A DNA stretch of 6,974 bases from Acidisphaera sp035272265 (GTDB taxonomy: Bacteria; Pseudomonadota; Alphaproteobacteria; Acetobacterales; Acetobacteraceae), in contig DATEQV010000104.1 in NCBI GenBank assembly GCA_035272265.1, positions 1-6,974 on the forward strand. Direction: 5' to 3'. Position numbers and translations under genes: made by a program. The notes beneath the pieces are model-generated. The model saw only the letters and a list, made by a program, of their open reading frames with translations. It had not been told where the DNA came from and did not search any database. The first letter of the stretch is position 1, and every line of letters begins with the position of its first letter. Below, one piece after another: positions 5,215 through 6,974 of the stretch.

Positions 5215-6141
5215 CTAATAGCCTTGCGCCGGGTCAACTTCGTGCAGCAGCGGCTCCCCTTCTCGCGCGCGGCGGATGTTCTCGATCACCTGCGCGGCGG
5301 CGCTGTCCGCGTCGGCGTTCGCCGCGACGTGCGGCGTGACCAGAACGCGCGGATGCGCCCAGAACGGATGGCCCGGCGGCAGCGGCTCGGTGCGGAAGAC
5401 GTCCAGCGTGGCGGCGGCAAGCTCGCCCGAGTCGAGCGCCTCGATCAGATCGGGCTCGACCAGGTGGCGGCCGCGTCCGACATTGATCAGCACCGCCCCG
5501 CGCGGCAGCCGGGCGAACAGGCCGGCCGACAGGATGCCTTCGGTCTGCGGCGTCAGCGGCAGCAGGCAGATCAGCGCGGCGAGGCCGTCGAGAAACGGTC
5601 CGAGACCATCGGGGCCGGCATGCACCGGCACCGGCGCGGCCGCGCGCGCGGTCCGGGTCCAGGCGCGGACCGGAAAGCCGGCCGCGACGAGCCGTTTCGC
5701 GACGGCCTCGCCCAGCACGCCCAGCCCCATGATCCCGACGGGGTAGGCTGCGCGGGGCGCCGGCGTGCGGTAGTCCCATTCGCCGCGACGCTGCGCCGCC
5801 GCGTGCAGGTCGAACTGCCGGTGATGGCGCAGGACCGCGAGCAGGCAGTATTCCGCCATGCGGTCCGACAGACCGGTATCGACCAGCCGGGCCAGACGCA
5901 CCCCCGCCGGAAACGAGCCCGGCGCCAACTGGTCGACGCCCGCGCCGATCGACTGCACGAATCGCAGGCGGGGGAACGCCGCCAAGCCGCCCTCCGGCTG
6001 CGTCCACAGCAGGGCCACATCGATCGCCTCGGGATCGCCGCAGTCCGGCCAGACACGGAACGTCTCGCCGGGCATCAGCGCGGCGAGGCGCGGAATCCAC
6101 TCGCCGGGATCGTCGAGCGTGCTGTGGAACAGGACCGTCAC
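5215..6141 (-). CDS. ghrA: Glyoxylate/hydroxypyruvate reductase A
   Basis: The 308-aa product is an NAD(P)H-dependent 2-hydroxyacid dehydrogenase that reduces glyoxylate to glycolate and hydroxypyruvate to glycerate in the cytoplasm. Length and pattern match Escherichia coli GhrA (312 aa as I recall it), with colinear blocks such as GAGVDQL, LVDTGLSDRMAEYCLLAVL, LDVFRTEPLPPGHPFW and a VD-x-A-x-GY terminus. The nucleotide-binding GxGxxG is at residues 139-144 (GLGVLG). The catalytic triad is Arg223 (in NVGRGRH), Glu252 (in TEP) and His271 (in TPHVA). The start is a GTG at 6141 with GAGGG a few bases upstream. The gene follows the acyltransferase stop by 27 nt, so transcription may come from the acyltransferase promoter and would then have to pass through the intron at the right end, unless a nearer promoter exists. 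Confidence 0.93.
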   Translation of the reverse strand: MTVLFHSTLDDPGEWIPRLAALMPGETFRVWPDCGDPEAIDVALLWTQPEGGLAAFPRLRFVQSIGAGVDQLAPGSFPAGVRLARLVDTGLSDRMAEYCLLAVLRHHRQFDLHAAAQRRGEWDYRTPAPRAAYPVGIMGLGVLGEAVAKRLVAAGFPVRAWTRTARAAAPVPVHAGPDGLGPFLDGLAALICLLPLTPQTEGILSAGLFARLPRGAVLINVGRGRHLVEPDLIEALDSGELAAATLDVFRTEPLPPGHPFWAHPRVLVTPHVAANADADSAAAQVIENIRRAREGEPLLHEVDPAQGY

Positions 6142-6168
6142 GGCACCCTCGTTCTCATGCCGGCCGGC

Positions 6169-6834
6169 TCACGCGGGCGCGCGGGCGGACAGCGGCACGA
6201 TGCGCTGGCGCAGCAGCGCCATCGCCGCCACCGGCCCGGACAGGCCGGCCGCCATCAGCAGCATCGACACGGGCAGGAAGTTGGCTCCGTCCCAGGGCAC
6301 GACGGACAGGATGGCAGCCTTGGCGGCGCCGATCATCAGCGTATTCAGCAGATAGATCGCCAGGCAGTCGCCGCCGAGCCGCAGCAGCAAGCCCGAGCGG
6401 TACAGCAGCGGGCTGCGCACCAGGCCATGCAGCGCCGGGATCGACAGCAGCCCGAACCCGAGCAGGTAGGCCTTGTAGGGCCAGCCGGGCCAGCCCAGCG
6501 CACTCGCATCGCCGAACACGCCGCACTGCATCGCGAGCAGCGCGAGACCGAACGCCGCCAGCGACACCCCGCTCCAACGGTCCAGGAAGCGGCGCCAGGC
6601 CTCGCCGCCCCGCGCCCCGGCCACGCCGGCGACGAAGAAGACGAAGTAGGTTCCGACGCGGTCGAGGTAGGCCACGGCAGGCAACGGCGCCACGAACAGC
6701 AGCACGGCGAGGGCAGCCACCGGCGCCAGCCGGCCGCCTGTCGCACGCAGCAGCCCGGGCAGAGCGGCCGCATAGACGAACAGGACGGCCAGGTACCAGA
6801 CCGACAGGGCTGGACTGCGCGCCGTGTCCCACAC
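6169..6834 (-). CDS. Acyltransferase-3 family membrane protein, C-terminal part, interrupted by group II intron
   Basis: The 221-aa frame is the C-terminal roughly 60% of a polytopic acyltransferase (acyltransferase 3 type, enzymes that move acyl groups onto extracytoplasmic sugars). Visible features are the family's VWYLAVLFVYAAALPGLL membrane segment near the start, a YFVFFVAGVAGA segment near residues 63-74, and further hydrophobic helices near 92-103, 122-132, 156-172 and 186-205. The family is normally about 350 aa, and the catalytic His region lies in the missing N-terminal half. The frame is open right up to the intron edge (6835/6836); the GTG at 6834 is the first in-frame start but is probably only a codon of the split gene. 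If the intron splices, a full protein could still be made; otherwise this is a broken gene. ghrA follows 27 nt downstream. Confidence 0.75.
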   Translation of the reverse strand: MWDTARSPALSVWYLAVLFVYAAALPGLLRATGGRLAPVAALAVLLFVAPLPAVAYLDRVGTYFVFFVAGVAGARGGEAWRRFLDRWSGVSLAAFGLALLAMQCGVFGDASALGWPGWPYKAYLLGFGLLSIPALHGLVRSPLLYRSGLLLRLGGDCLAIYLLNTLMIGAAKAAILSVVPWDGANFLPVSMLLMAAGLSGPVAAMALLRQRIVPLSARAPA

Positions 6835-6835
6835 G
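6823..6835. repeat. Small palindrome abutting the intron 3' junction
   Basis: CGTGT (6823-6827), CCC, ACACG (6831-6835) form a perfect 5-bp hairpin whose outer base is the first base of the 3' exon. Class C group II introns recognise DNA stem-loops at their targets, though usually on the 5' exon side, so this may be coincidental. Confidence 0.4.
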
Positions 6836-6873
6836 ATCGGGATAGGGGGGCATCTCGCGACGCCACCCCTCCC
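6836..6873 (-). ncRNA. Group II intron domain VI with branch-point A
   Basis: Minus strand: GGCGTC (6864-6859), GNRA tetraloop GCGA, GATGCC (6854-6849); then GGGG (6869-6866) pairs with CCCC (6848-6845), and GGG (6873-6871) pairs with CCC (6841-6839). Between the two lower helices the right side carries TAT against a single A, leaving a bulged A at 6843, eight bases from the intron's 3' end. This is the expected place for the branch-point adenosine. Confidence 0.72.
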
Positions 6874-6875
6874 AC

Positions 6876-6908
6876 ACCACCGGGCATACGGGTCCGTACC
6901 GCGGCGGT
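6876..6908 (-). ncRNA. Group II intron domain V-like hairpin
   Basis: Minus strand: ACCGCCG (6908-6902) pairs with CGGTGGT (6882-6876), with one G-T pair, forming the lower helix that carries the catalytic CGC. After an irregular internal bulge, GTACG (6899-6895) pairs with CGTAT (6890-6886) around a GACC loop. Total length of about 33 nt matches domain V, and it directly precedes domain VI. Confidence 0.68.
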
Positions 6909-6916
6909 TCGGCGGA

Positions 6917-6974
6917 TTAGGCTTTGACGAAGTCCGTCATGGTGACCAAGCCCATGGTACGAAAGCGGCTCTTG
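6917..6974 (-). CDS. Probable C-terminus of the intron-encoded reverse transcriptase/maturase, partial
   Basis: A frame open from the window edge ends at TAA (6919-6917), giving the last 18 residues KSRFRTMGLVTMTDFVKA. Its position, a few bases before domain V and in sense with the intron, is where the maturase gene of a group II intron ends. The stretch is too short to recognise by sequence, so the call rests on position only. Confidence 0.4.
   Translation of the reverse strand, partial: KSRFRTMGLVTMTDFVKA

Larger units (their letters stand above)
6836..6974 (-). mobile_element. Group II intron, 3' end (bacterial class C-like), partial
   Basis: On the minus strand the last part of a group II intron is readable. 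A short open frame ends with TAA at 6919-6917. It is followed within a few bases by a domain-V-like hairpin and then a domain-VI-like hairpin ending CCCGAT at 6841-6836. The GGTGGTGTGGGAGG stretch linking the two hairpins and the CGC-type catalytic triad in ACCGCC are as I recall them for group IIC introns. The 5' part, with the main body of the reverse transcriptase, lies beyond the right edge. The intron is in the same orientation as the acyltransferase gene it splits, as needed for splicing from the host transcript. Confidence 0.75.

Noticed and set aside
5212..6927. A very long plus-strand open frame (571 codons) opposite ghrA and the acyltransferase
   Set aside because: It is antisense to two well-supported genes, has an Arg/Gln/Gly-biased composition with no recognisable domain, and crosses the intron boundary; it is a GC-rich mirror frame.
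1..6974. CRISPR arrays, tRNA or rRNA genes
   Set aside because: No regularly spaced repeats with unique spacers and no tRNA- or rRNA-like stretches were seen on either strand.

Overview
The window is high-GC bacterial DNA with a dense, single-chromosome feel and G/C-ending codons in every gene read. The gene set suggests an alphaproteobacterium, possibly of the Acetobacteraceae/Rhodospirillales kind. It includes an alphaproteobacterial-style LTXXQ/Spy-like periplasmic protein, an orphan CheY-like receiver, a DUF4142 lipoprotein, a MetA-pathway-type outer-membrane protein and a GhrA-type reductase. That placement is inference; no rRNA or other taxonomic marker is present.

Layout. The left end carries two plus-strand genes: the 3' part of a beta-lactamase-fold serine hydrolase/esterase (cut by the window edge), then a secreted Spy/CpxP-like protein 19 nt downstream. 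Everything to the right of 1676 is on the minus strand. Read left to right it is: an unrecognised 146-aa protein that converges on the Spy-like gene; a small MSMEG_0570-family (nitrogen starvation response) protein; a roughly 370-bp non-coding gap with overlapping palindromes and a direct repeat; a DUF4142 lipoprotein directly downstream of an outer-membrane beta-barrel 'transporter' (likely one operon); a single-domain response regulator with a strong Shine-Dalgarno; ghrA (glyoxylate/hydroxypyruvate reductase A); and the C-terminal part of a membrane acyltransferase-3 protein that is probably co-transcribed with ghrA.

Right end. The acyltransferase reading frame is broken at about 6835/6836 by the 3' end of a group II intron. 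Reading the minus strand there is a short open frame ending in TAA (probably the end of the intron reverse transcriptase), a domain-V-like hairpin, and a domain-VI-like hairpin with a GCGA tetraloop and a bulged A eight bases before the 3' end GAT. The rest of the intron and the N-terminal half of the acyltransferase would lie outside the window.

Functionally the window is mostly envelope and stress proteins (hydrolase, periplasmic chaperone-like protein, lipoprotein, beta-barrel, membrane acyltransferase) plus one metabolic enzyme and one signalling receiver. I did not find a clearly new multi-gene system. The items most worth checking are the intron-split acyltransferase, the MSMEG_0570-family gene sitting outside its usual cluster, and the palindrome cluster at 2729-2810.
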